DNA of 64,000 nt. Source: Lobosporangium transversale. Its lineage: Eukaryota; Mortierellomycota; Mortierellomycetes; Mortierellales; Mortierellaceae. The position numbers and the translations under genes were made by a program. The stretch spans positions 124,001-188,000 of the forward strand of contig NW_019029044.1 in assembly GCF_002105155.1 (NCBI RefSeq), in the 5' to 3' direction. How positions within the stretch are numbered: position 1 is the stretch's first letter; every line of letters begins with the position of its first letter. Under the pieces are notes generated by a model. The model did no database searches and was not told the origin of the DNA. It was given only the letters and a program-made list of their open reading frames with translations. Shown piece by piece: positions 13,247-23,768 of this stretch.

Positions 13247-13799
13247 CCTTTCTACAAAATAAATAATAAAAAAATACATCAATAATCCTCTATGGCCATC
13301 GGTGTGCTAAAACTTGTGCCATTGCAGTTTATGGACACGGATGTCTTCATAAGAATCGTAAAGGCCTAGTGCTAGGCAAGAACCTCCTTTCGCAAATAGA
13401 GCTGTTAACGACAGAAAATGGCAATTCCACAGCCCGGAGTGTCCCTGACGATGACGAGGATGGATAAGAAGCCATTGAAGTCTTCGCATATGAAGCTGCA
13501 GCATTAAAATGCTCAGGTACACAATGTTAGAAAGCCACGTACTGAGTATTTCGAAGGATGATTGGTTGCAGTTAGTGGCACTTTAAGGTTATCGTGTAAA
13601 TGATTGGATCAACAACAATCACGCCATGGAAAAGATTAGTAATGTCAGGAATGAATCAGCAAAGACAATGAGAATAACAATGGCGACCATCGAATGAGGT
13701 ACATTTCACTTCTCATTTCCCCATTCCCCAACTTCGTTTGTACTCAAATTTCCTTCACCACACAACCAAGCTTACAAATATCATTTTCTCGCTTGCATT
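13045..13799. other. Intergenic region with T35 tract
   Basis: No gene seen. A T run of about 34 bases lies at 13213-13246. At 13632-13656 GATTAGTAATGTCAGGAATG matches, with few changes, a sequence at about 18738 upstream of the broken Ulp1 gene, so the two downstream genes may share promoter ancestry. A pyrimidine-rich leader precedes 13800. Confidence 0.4.
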
Positions 13800-14469
13800 A
13801 TGTCTTCCTCCAATAACACTGCCTCCTCTGTCCCCAACCAGGTTGCTGGTAAAAAACGCGTTCGTGAGGAGTTGGATGAGGGTGCACGTCAGGAGACCTC
13901 GCCTTCCCCAGATGGTCCACCTAATGACCCAGCGTTCACCTATGTGCCATGGGAACGTCCTACCAGAAAAGCGGACAAGATCAAGAAGCTCTTTCTGGAG
14001 AGTGAATTGTGCAATTTCACGGAACGGACAGAAAGTGCACTCTATCAAGACGGGGACGAGGTAAGACCTCGCAAGTACCTCTACTTAGAGGGAGGACCAA
14101 AAGTCGAACTGTCGGGGAAGCAAATAAAGCGTGACAATTTTGGTACACGAACCGTCCTTGTTCAAGCAACTGAAGCGTCGCAAGCTAATGCTTGTCAAGG
14201 AAGCCGACTGGCAACGACTTGAAGCATCAGCAGCAGCCTCGCGGAGTCCACCGCAGGTTGCTGTTACTTCAGTGGCAACCGCGACTGAAGATATGACGAA
14301 GGCGTCGAGTAGCCGCCAAGAGTCAACACAAGAGATGGCAGGGAGACAACTCCAAAAGGTCCTTAAGGAACTGGATGTAGTCGATGTTGACACATCTCGA
14401 AGCAAGCTCTTGCAAGAGAGAGCTGCACTGTTGCTAGACGTGTATAAAACCTTTACGTCGGGTTGTTGA
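13800..14469 (+). CDS. Small hypothetical protein
   Basis: Two exons, 13800-14074 and 14130-14469, join in frame to 204 residues if the donor is GTACCT at 14075. A stronger-looking GTAAGA at 14061 leaves no open frame with nearby acceptors. The N-terminal half is Ser/Pro/charged (KKRVREELDEG) with an FTYVPWERPTRKADKIKKLF block. The C-terminal half is helical and charged (SLFKQLKRRKLMLVKEADWQ; LQKVLKELDVVDVD). An AATAAA overlaps the stop. I do not recognise the family. It lies between the Crypton-type gene and tRNA-Tyr and may be accessory. Confidence 0.5.
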
Positions 14470-14652
14470 ATAAAATGTTGAGTGAAAAAAAAAAGGATAC
14501 GAATTGAGAAGGACGCAGTACGCCCGTGTGAAAAAAAATATCCCGAACATTCCATTGTTTAAGGCCCTAGTTCTTCGAATACAAACTGCGCACTTTATCA
14601 CGTGATATTTATAGTATTATAACTTACTAGATAACGGAGCCCATAACAAGTT

Positions 14653-14735
14653 CCGAAAATAGCTCAGTTGGTAGAGCGGGAGACTGTAGTTTGTCTGTCA
14701 TCTCTAGGTCCCTGGTTCAAATCCGGGTTTTCGGA
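14653..14735 (+). tRNA. tRNA-Tyr (GTA) with 10-nt intron, copy 1
   Basis: The acceptor arms CCGAAAA/TTTTCGG pair. The D-arm TAGCTCAGTTGGTAGAGC and T-arm GGTTCAAATCC are canonical. The anticodon GTA at 14686-14688 is followed, one base 3', by a 10-nt intron (14690-14699), as usual for eukaryotic tRNA-Tyr. The sequence including the intron is identical to the gene at 52390-52472, and both are followed by TATCTTTT, a pol III stop. Confidence 0.97.
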
Positions 14736-16399
14736 TATCTTTTGCTTTTGAAAGCTCATTTGCACGGGGATCTTTCTTTTTTATTTGTACGGGGTCTTTA
14801 TTCCGGTCTTAAATACCATTACCAGGAAGCCTTCCACGGCACAAGCTTAGATCCAGAGCCGATACCTAAATATCAAATACTGATCATAATATTTATCTTA
14901 TCAAGTTCGTACGTAGCTCAGAGTAGATGTTGGCATCCTTTATGCGACTCTGGGACCAAATACAGAATTACAGATGATTTATCTATAATTGAAATATACT
15001 ATGCCGCTCTACTTTGCACTTTTGTTGGTTGTGTTGTTATAGATTGTGCATGGTTCCCCGATGCTTTCTTTCATTTAGCGCGTGCATACATCTTTAGTAC
15101 TACTGTACACTATTAAGCACACAATGATGAGTTCAGGATTAGGAACCTCTAATGTGTAGTCTGTTTCGGCAGATATACAAACAATCATACTATCATACTC
15201 ATTGCTTCGATGCATAGCGTGCCGTGTTACCACTCTCTTTCTTTTCTCTCTCTTATAAGTCCTTATCTCTGTTCTTCTTTATTAAGAGCTCAAGTGCCCT
15301 CGGTAATAAATTCTGTTTATCAAATTCACTAAAATACAATATGGGTAGACCTCAGTTTTTTACCCGTTTGTAACCTGAGAGATTACTTATCTTTTGATAG
15401 TTGGTGGCAGTTCGCACTCAAAGCCGATCGTGCCACAATTACCTATATCCCTATATCTAAATAGCTAAAATACTTTAATAGCACAACCGTGACTAATGTT
15501 ACGTTGATAAAGATCCTTATTTTTGTCTCATTACATTCCAAGTTAATTATATATCATGTTGATTTTTCACCAATAAAATAGCCAAAACTTGCCTTGGGTC
15601 GTCTTTAGCACACAGCAGCACATGTAGATGCTCACTACTCGCTTCATTTTGTACAATCACCTTAAAGAAAGTTTGGTCAAAAAATAAAATCTTGAAGAGA
15701 AGCACTGTCTTCAATCTTATTTCTTGCCGTTTTCCCTCAGCATGTACTACCCAAAGACTTTAGTGATCATCCACATTGGCCTCATTGACAATATCTTTGC
15801 ATGTCGCATATGAGCTGTTTGTCAGAGGTTCAAAATAAAAAAAAAATAAAAAAATTAGAAGTAACCCATGTTGACCAAACTTTTTTTTCGGATGGCTGAC
15901 ACATGTGCTGTTGCTTTCTAAAAAATACCCTCTTCTAACTTAATAAAATATGTTAGCTGGCCATCTTGACCACTTCAGACAAAGCTACAGCCTGTTCTCA
16001 ATGGATCACTCCGTGCTCACTCCATATGCTTATACATGGCGACACATAGCTGACCCAAGGTGCTCTCTAGTATAACATGAAGATATTTTGTGCTCCTCTT
16101 TTGACAAAAAATGAATTGATATCCCAGCGCGGGTCTACATCTTTTCTTACTTTTATTCCTGTACCATTGTCTGGCATAAACTTTTCATGCAATATCCACT
16201 AAAGCTTTCATTGGTCGTGTTGATTTCGGTGGAGGTGTTCATTTTTCACAGCACTTGTTACATAAAAATTAATGTATTCATATGATATATATATATATAT
16301 TTATTGATATTTCGCTGAAAGTTTTTGAATAGAAATATATATGTTATATACATGTATGTAGACGATACATAGCCCAACACTTTTTGTATTAACCACAAT
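14736..16399. other. Gene-poor AT-rich region
   Basis: I see no supportable gene. ATTTGCACGGGG and ATTTGTACGGGG lie just after the tRNA (about 14758-14795), and a similar inverted pair follows the other tRNA-Tyr. An (AT)n stretch lies near 16285. The open frame at 14691-15116 begins inside the tRNA and has no protein character. Confidence 0.5.
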
Positions 16400-17558
16400 T
16401 CATGCATTGTTATTTCCTTCATCCTCGCTCAGATCCTCCCCCAGGTCACTCATCATGAAGAATTGATACTCCTCATCGCTCTCTTCCTTCACAATACCCT
16501 TTCCCTTCAAATTACCCTTTCCCTTCAAAATAACCTTTCCCTTCACATCACTCTTTTCGTTCATTGGCTTCGATGTCACAAAATAATTGAGCAGACTCGG
16601 TGTAGACTCTACAGCCTTGGCTTCTCGAGGACCTCCAGAAGTACCGGCGCCTTGGGTCTGTTTGTTTTTTTTATGCCTATATCTTTTCAATTACAAGACA
16701 CTTGTTAGTTAAGGAAACCATTCATACTTAAAAAGTCACAATCAAAAGAGAAAAAAACTTGGATTCTTACTTCATTGATTCGTCAGGATTTAGAGAACAA
16801 GAGATTCTTCTTTCCAACACTGTAAAACTGGTTCGTAGACAGCCGACTGTTTTTGCGAGGTCTATATTCATATTATAAAATAAAGGTACAGAGCGTTATT
16901 AAACAATCAATGACAATGTTATGTTGTCTCTTGTTCTTGACAGTTTTATGTAGGTGGAGACTATTTATGATTGCTAGCGACTACAAACCTTCGTATTCAG
17001 CTCTGATGATTTCGTTTCTAGCTTTATATATTTAAAAGCACGTATTAGATTTACTTGGACCATCAATCACTGATATAAAATATATATATCTATACACATT
17101 TATATACCTTGATTTTCTTTCGCGAGAGAGTAGACTTCTAATACCGTCTTTTCTATGGACTGAAGCATTTCTTTTACTTCTTTAATCGCTTTGCTATCGC
17201 TCTCATCACCGCTGGAGGCTGTCCTTCTATCTGGTTTATATCTCAGTACAAAGTAATCGTCCTTGAATGCTTCTTTCCTTTGAACGAAATCATTTAGGTG
17301 CTCACATTCCTTATTCTGAAGGTGTCGTATGAAGGATGAGTGGACTTTGTATGAACTTTCGCAAATGCAGTGGAATTTTGATTCTTTTGATTCGTCCCGA
17401 GTGCACTCAATGATGGCACCAGTGTCATGGTCTTCATAGATTGCTGTCTTAAAATGATATTCTCTAACATGTCTGTTTTTTTCTTTGGGGGTCAAGGTCT
17501 CTGAATCAGAGCTTAACGTGCAGTGGTGTAATGTGCAAGACTTGGGTAATTTTGGCAT
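16400..17558 (-). CDS. Zinc-finger-like hypothetical protein
   Basis: Three exons on the minus strand, 17558-17108, 16861-16771 and 16682-16400, join in phase to 274 residues. The N terminus has two Cys/His clusters: C8, C13, H30, H35, then C64, C66, H79, C85 (KFHCICESSY...FIRHL), reading like C2H2-type or BED-like fingers. A helical segment (KAIKEVKEMLQSIEKTVLEV) follows. The C-terminal exon is basic, with KGKG repeats encoded by a CCCTTTCCCTTCAAA-type DNA repeat, and ends acidic (EESDEE, DLSEDEG). It is probably a nucleic-acid-binding protein; whether it is a host gene or transposon cargo is unknown. Confidence 0.6.
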
Positions 17559-17642
17559 TGTAATGGAAAAATGTGGGATTTTTATTTTTTTTGAAAAAGA
17601 AAAAGAAAGAATATTTTCAGCGCCATTTGAGTAATATATTTA

Positions 17643-17992
17643 AAGTCTTCGCCAAAAGTCATAAAAAAATACATATATAAATATATATATACATCCATAT
17701 AGTATATGAATATTCTTAAAATACTCAATTTGAATTGAGTCGGAAAACAGAAAACCCACGCTACGAACTTGAACTTCATTTATTTTTTTGAGTCTGAGGA
17801 GGAAACATTGTGGTCAAAAAAGAATTCTATCCAATTCAAAAACATGAAATACATTTTTGTTTACTTGTCCCCGCCAAAAGTCGCCACCAAGATATTTCTC
17901 TCATTTTTAAATTGAATACAACACCTCCCGTTTTTAGACGGAAGAGATGTACATGACACGTCAATATCCAATTGGCTTTTTGGCGAGGACTT
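17643..17992. mobile_element. 350-bp TA-flanked MITE related to the DDE element at 32.8 kb
   Basis: The ends AAGTCTTCGCCAAAAG and CTTTTTGGCGAGGACTT are imperfect inverted repeats flanked by TA (17641-17642 and 17993-17994). They match the GAGTCCTCGCCAAAAAG ends of the transposon at 32777-35598. Internal stretches at about 17719-17742 and 17868-17935 also resemble that element's two subterminal regions, so this looks like a deleted or nested non-autonomous derivative. Confidence 0.7.
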
Positions 17993-17994
17993 TA

Positions 17995-19383
17995 AATATC
18001 AGAAGGTCAAATATAAATGGTTAACTTAACAAAATTCTTATAATTGAAAAGGATTAACCAAAGAGAGCAACAAGCTTCCACTGCTTTTTTCTCGAAATAT
18101 GCAACCACGTGATACTACATGCTGGTTGCGTTGGGCCGCAAAAAATATGTTGCGTTAAGGAACGCAAAAAAATTTGTTGCACCACAAAATATTTATAAAT
18201 GTGCACATGATCTAGAGTCCTAACCAAAGTCATAAACAAATATACAGTAAAAGGGAGAGTCCGTGAATTTTCTGTTTTTTCGACTTTAAGGATACATTTG
18301 TATCACTTTTTGGCAAGATTAGTGTCATTGTTGCATGAATATCTTGGCATCTCAGTTAAAGCTACATGGAAAATAATAACCGGAAATTGTAAGATAAGTG
18401 AGAATTGAATAACCACATTATCCGAGTATTTATTCATTCATTTTTTATATATAAAATGTAAAAAATGTTATCCTTTTGTACGTGTACATTTGCACGTGTG
18501 ATCAGAGAACGAAGCATGAGTTCGTGGTTCAGGTACAGAGCAAATGAGGCTATGCTGGGAAAAAAATGCTGATTGCTTAGAGATAATTATTTCTCCCTCT
18601 TCTTCTTCTTTTTTATTTTTTTTTTATATTTTTTTATAGATCACATGTAGGAAGAGACATTGATGATTGGTAGGGATCGTGACGCTGTGAGTCACCATTG
18701 CAATTCGCAGATGTTAATTGGTCGAGTGAGATCATGTGGATTAGTAATGTCAGAAACGAATGAGAATGAAGAAAAAAGATGTTGATGGATGGACGATTGG
18801 GGACATAAATTGTTTGCCATTCAGTTTTCATTCCTCCATTCTTCCTTTCACTATTCTCACACTTTCAACCAAACTCCAAGAGACTTCATATTTTCGTTAA
18901 CACCTCTTCAACATACACTTTCACGATATCTTCCAACAATGTTTCATAGAGTTCGCCCGCAAGCTCTCCCGTCGAACTTCACTACTCTTTTACCAGTCAT
19001 TCTGAGGGTGTGAGACACACTGAAGCCATGAGGTGCTGTGGGAACCATGAGGCGCGGTAATGCACGAGATGTTGAATGCATGTAAGTTGTAACACAAATA
19101 CAGAGCAAAAATCTAAAAAACATTTAACATGGAGATATTACATTCATCTACATGGTACTATGAAACGAACCACTTTATCCTTATTTTCAACGTTTCTAAG
19201 CATTCTAGGTACACATCACTCATTCGCCATCATATTTTCCTGCACAGAATCTCCATTTATATCACTATCAAACATGAATACTCCATACGCCCCGTAGGTC
19301 TTAAGCAATAAATGGTGCAAAGGTCAGACTGGAAATAGCTTAGTCTTGCCATTGTCCCATTTACCCCCCCCCCCCCCCCCCTA
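17995..19383. other. Upstream region of the broken Ulp1 gene
   Basis: It contains a possible leader and a short open frame at 18949-19013 (MFHRVRPQALPS...) that could be a first exon, but no splice path to the protease exons could be fixed. A C run of about 20 bases at 19361-19381 directly precedes a TAG acceptor and would act as its pyrimidine tract. The rest is featureless AT-rich DNA. Confidence 0.4.
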
Positions 19384-20470
19384 GTCGAGACAAGTAAAGC
19401 TACCATAATTCAGCTCCATGCCGGGGATATAGTTACGAGCCTGAAAATAGTCAATCCGAACGACATCCACGCTGTTGACATGTTTCCGACAACGGAGTGG
19501 CTATCTGAAGCCCTTCAGACACTGAACGCTTATGATAACAATGTCCTCGTCGACTTCCCTGAGATAAACTATTACATGCTACCGGAAACCCTACGCATGA
19601 TTTTCCAAGTATGTACATATATTATTCAAACAAGAACTTTTAAGGTTTAGAATGGCGAGAAACCGTTTGTTAACAATTTCTATCGCCATTAATTAATAAG
19701 GTGATCAACAACAAGAAATTTGGCGAGGATCTCCAACGAATGCAAAAATGGGTCAAAAACGTCGTACATAGCGTCAATGCCTCTTTTGCGGATCGGCTAT
19801 ATTCTATTCTGACTGTGGAGGACAACATTTATGAAAAGACCTTCCATGCAGACTACAATGTTGAGGCGAACATCACTCTCCGTTCCTTGATGTCACTTAG
19901 TGGAGAGAACTGGCTGGACGACGAAGCGATCAAGGCGATACTGACTTTTTTCTCTCGTGGCTACGGAAACGGAGGAAAATACGTTTTTATTCCCCCTTCA
20001 TGGAGATGGGGTGCCGCTATAGCTTCAGCTACAAAAAAGCATATTGCCAGCAAAAAGACTGAAAAAGTGTTCGCCATTGTATACATAGGGGTGTGGTTTA
20101 TATCGACCTCAAGGCTCACAGTATCGGCTTTGGAGACTCATTAGGCCAGAGGACACCTAAGGAGACGATTGGCGAACTGATAGAGCGACTGGGCTTTCCA
20201 AAAGAAGATCTCCCGAAATGGTGCCGTGCTTTGAAGAACATCGTGACGTTTCCTGTCCCTCCACAACAAGACGCGTTTTCCTGCGGGGTAATGGCCGCTA
20301 TTGCTATTGAGCAATATATAAATAAGTATGCCGAATGGCCATGTCCCGCGTACCCTCTCAAGTACCGTATTCGGCTCATGAGCATACTCACCGAGATTTT
20401 TTCGCGTCTGATGAGTCAAGGAGATCAAAGTTGTTTTTATTATTGTTGTCAAACGAGAGCCTTTTATTAA
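19384..20470 (+). pseudogene. Ulp1-like (C48) cysteine protease, broken at the catalytic His
   Basis: Exons about 19384-19608 and 19701-20470 are related to the protease half of the gene at 26640. Shared features are a Trp-Leu-(N/D)-Asp block (ENWLDDEAIKAIL), a KVFAIVYI strand, GFGDSL (catalytic Asp) and QQDAFSCGVMAA (catalytic Cys). Between AIVYI and GVVYIDL the other copy has KNHW, including the active-site His. Here about 10 bases are missing at 20087/20088, which removes the His and shifts the frame so that the natural reading stops at about 20144. Ulp1 proteases cleave SUMO-like proteins and occur as cargo in MULE-type transposons. It is probably a dead relative of the fusion gene without the transposase part. 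Confidence 0.75.
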
Positions 20471-20674
20471 GGACTCTCAATGACCGTCACATAATATTCT
20501 GACCTTATGAATAAAAATGGAAGTGCACCTGAGGTGCACTCCCAAGCCTCGGTACGTAAAACTCACAGGCGAAATTAAGGTAACGTGTATATTTTTGATT
20601 GACAATGTATTTTATGGGTTTGGTCAATCGTACAAATCAAATCTTAATAACCGTTATTTTGCTTTATCAAAGCA

Positions 20675-21199
20675 TTCAGGGATTATGTGCCTGATGACAC
20701 ACGGCATTTGACGGCAGACGAAGGGACCGAGTATCTCAAGTCCATTAGAGAACGTGATGATGTTGATGACACCGATCGTAAAGCTAAGAGAGCTAAAAGT
20801 AGCACTGGCTCCTTGAGTCTAAGTCCTATCGAACCAAGTTATTTTATGCCTGAGTGCAAGCGAAATTACTATTATAATTTTGTACAACATAGTATTTCGC
20901 CCAATTTTCTAGAGCATTCCTTGCGCAGGACGTTAGCTAGTATAAATAGGCTCACTTTTCTATCTAGTTCTGCAGCACAAGTTCCCCTGAATAAAGACAC
21001 CTTTATTACACCCTTAGATCCCCTAGAATACTACCTTGACTTTTACACTGAGGAAATAATTAGCGGCTGGTCATACGACTGGGAAGAGATTGAGGACTAT
21101 AAAAGACGTACCATTAATCGCACTAGCTGTTGCGCATGTGCTACTGCAAATCAAATAAAAATAGAGGCTCCAGCAATGAGCAGTCGTAACACGCGTTAA
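20675..21199 (+). CDS. Possible 3' exon of the broken Ulp1 gene
   Basis: An open frame begins after a TTCAG acceptor near 20679 (GGATTATGTGCCTGATG) and runs to a stop at 21199, about 170 codons. It has acidic/basic blocks (RERDDVDDTDRKAKRAK) and a C-terminal part rich in Tyr/Trp/Asn. No family is recognised. Its position directly after the protease exons suggests it was their 3' exon, but no splice donor is certain. Confidence 0.35.
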   Translation, partial: FRDYVPDDTRHLTADEGTEYLKSIRERDDVDDTDRKAKRAKSSTGSLSLSPIEPSYFMPECKRNYYYNFVQHSISPNFLEHSLRRTLASINRLTFLSSSAAQVPLNKDTFITPLDPLEYYLDFYTEEIISGWSYDWEEIEDYKRRTINRTSCCACATANQIKIEAPAMSSRNTR

Positions 21200-21360
21200 A
21201 AGGAGTAAAGAAATAAACCGAAATAAAAAACTAGAATCATGTATTCTGTGGGATAAACAGTACGGCTGCAGATGAATGAAGACCCTGCAAATAGTTTTTT
21301 TTATAAGCGAAAAATAATTTACACGGGTATCGTACTAATAACTTCGTCCTTAAACTTTAG

Positions 21361-21533
21361 GAATTAATCTATTTGGCAGCCCAGTTGCTAAATATTATGA
21401 ATAAAGGAAAAATGCACCCCCCCGTCAAATTGAATTTTGACCCCCGGTTGAAAATTTCTAAAACACCCCCGCGAACACCCCCTCTATTCGGAATTCTAAG
21501 CCCCGTCCCCCGGGTTGTCAAATAGATTCACCC
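21361..21533. repeat. Short element with MULE-type terminal repeat and C-rich core
   Basis: The left end GAATTAATCTATTTGGCAGC matches the terminal repeat of the elements at 32.1-32.8 and 52.6-59.9 kb. The right end GTTGTCAAATAGATTCACC is a degenerate complement. The core is strongly C-rich (ACCCCCCCGTCAAATTGA...) and is related, inverted, to the G-rich stretch at 32008-32092. It may be a free-standing degenerate MITE or one terminus of a larger element. Confidence 0.6.
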
Positions 21534-22890
21534 AAATAAATTTATCTTCATGAAATACGCCCTATTAAGCAGACAAATGACATCTAATCACATGACAACA
21601 ATTGTTTTTTTGTACAAAAAAGCCATGTAGATATTTTAAAAAAAAAAGCCATGTAGATATCCATGGTGCTATAGGTAAAGTCGCTCATTTCAGACCCAAT
21701 TGGATTGCTTCGACCTGGGGTCGATAACTGGTACCGGAGCGCAACTTTCAATATATAGTTTTGCATTTTTTGACGAAAGTAAATACCCGTAGTAATGTGC
21801 CAAGTGCAACAAGATAGAGTACCTGACCAATCTAGACGCCATTTCAAAATTAGTTTTGCAGAACTTGGTAAAAACGACGAAGCGCAATAAAGATACACTT
21901 GAAATCTTCAAGACTTTCAGGTTATATGTACTTTTCAATTGCGGATCCAACGGTGGTAAAATCACCACCGGTTATATAGCCAGAAAAATCAGTTTACTTT
22001 AAGTAAAAGCGACTTGGTCGCGAGAAATAGAGATTTTTCGATATTCAAGGGCCATTACTCAAGAACCACTGAATGAAATGTCGACAAACAACATTCATAT
22101 AATAAATGTTGGCAACTTGAACCACTCTCTGCTTTGGCTAGGCTCTACCTCTCAAGATCCCGGCATAATAGCCCGTTGAGTGTGTCAAATTGGCATAAAT
22201 TTGGTTTTTTCTGGCTTTATACAGGTGCTACTACATAGATACTGAGTGAGTCCTCTTAAGAGTCACTTTAAACCGAAGATAATAAGCTTCTCTATTGGCC
22301 ATTCCAGTGGTGCCTGCTTCCTAGCACTCCAGTAGGCTGTAAAGTCCTTAAAAGCACCCAACTTTGTTAAAATTTTAGACGCTATCTCAATAAATACTGA
22401 ACGGATTCTTTTCATTCTTTTTTTATTTGGTGCATTTTGTCATCTTCTACCGTACATTTGATAGGTATGGTACCATCTTTCTTTGAAGGATAGTAACAAG
22501 CACTTCTTTAACACTGGTGATGACAGCGTGTGAAATACCGAACCTTATTTTTCGGCTGTTCCAAAAGGACACTTGTTCCAAAAATAAAATGATGACGCAA
22601 GGCATGCGTGGCTTGCCTTTTTTTGTTTTTTTTCCTGCCCACTTCTTTCAATCACTTCTCTCAATCATCTCTCTCTCCCACTCTCCCACCACTCTCGTTC
22701 ATTCTCTCATTAGGTATGTACGGTGATGGCTTTATCTCAAACATTGAACATTGATTACATCTTTAATTATGGAGTATTTACCTGATGGTCGTGTTTGGTG
22801 ATCTTTGCTTATCTTGGATCTATTCGTAGGTCTCTTTCCTTCTAGAACACATTATGTGAAACGCAATTTTTTTCATGTCCTTTCTGAGAA
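21534..22890. other. Unannotated region
   Basis: No gene is supported. AAAAAAGCCATGTAGATAT occurs twice in tandem at about 21618-21661. A promoter-like CTCTCTCCCACTCTCCCACC pyrimidine stretch is at 22665-22690 but no convincing coding frame follows. The minus-strand frames at 21584-21968 are not recognised. Confidence 0.4.
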
Positions 22891-23678
22891 CCCACCCCTT
22901 AATATATTCCACCGCCTGTTGCACTTTCTTGGGTTTGACTACACTGTCCTCAATCACGCGCGTTGGGTGTTAATCATTCAACACCATGAGGATTCGTTAC
23001 GCTAGAGTCCGGTAGTGGTAGCCTGCTTTGAGGCTTTGGAGTGTTCATAACGCTCGAGCAGAGCCTTCTTGAACCGTGTTGAAGCTCAATCCTGCTATTC
23101 CATCACGCTGTTGATCAGGTTATACCTGGTTCAACACCACTCGAAGATTCGCTATGCTAGAGTCTAAAGGTGGTTGCCTGCTTGGAGACCCAGGATAGTC
23201 AATAACGCTTTAGCAAGCCTTCTTTGACTGTGAGCGTACCCATTCACATTGATTCCTGTCATCATGTCCTATCACAGCCCCACCCCTTAATATATTCCAC
23301 CGCCTGTTGCACTTTCTTGGGTTTGACTACACTGTCCTCAATCACGCGCGTTGGGTGTTAATCATTCAACACCATGAGGATTCGTTACGCTAGAGTCCGG
23401 TAGTGGTAGCCTGCTTTGAGGCTTTGGAGTGTTCATAACGCTCGAGCAGAGCCTTCTTGAACCGTGTTGAAGCTCAATCCTGCTATTCCATCACGCTGTT
23501 GATCAGGTTATACCTGGTTCAACACCACTCGAAGATTCGCTATGCTAGAGTCTAAAGGTGCTTGCCTGCTTGGAGACCCAGGATAGTCAATAACGCTTTA
23601 GCAAGCCTTCTTTGACTGTGAGCGTACCCATTCACATTGTTTCCTTCAAAAACTGCAATAGACTGCCTGTCATCATGC
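22891..23678 (+). repeat. Two-copy tandem repeat, 388-bp period, with internal sub-repeats
   Basis: Copy 1 starts at about 22891 (CCCACCCCTTAATATATTCC) and copy 2 at 23279. They are nearly identical for some 365 bases (I noticed GGTGGTTGCC against GGTGCTTGCC). Within each copy, segments beginning CAACACCA...GATTCG and ending near CCTTCTT repeat degenerately 153 bases apart, so four related sub-units are present. It lies directly before the GRKVD-family gene. Confidence 0.9.
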
Positions 23679-23768
23679 GCCGCTCTGAGTCAAAGAGGGG
23701 CAAGTGGAAAGGACTGGTGAAGGGATTTCACACAAAGGCATTTGTTCAAACCTGCAGACGTCTTACCG

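Noticed and set aside
14061-14066. GTAAGA donor in the small gene at 13.8 kb
   Set aside because: With any nearby AG the following frame stops or the intron is shorter than 45 bases; GTACCT at 14075 gives an open join.
22891-23678. Long terminal repeats of a retrotransposon
   Set aside because: The copies abut with no internal region and lack TG...CA ends with target duplications.
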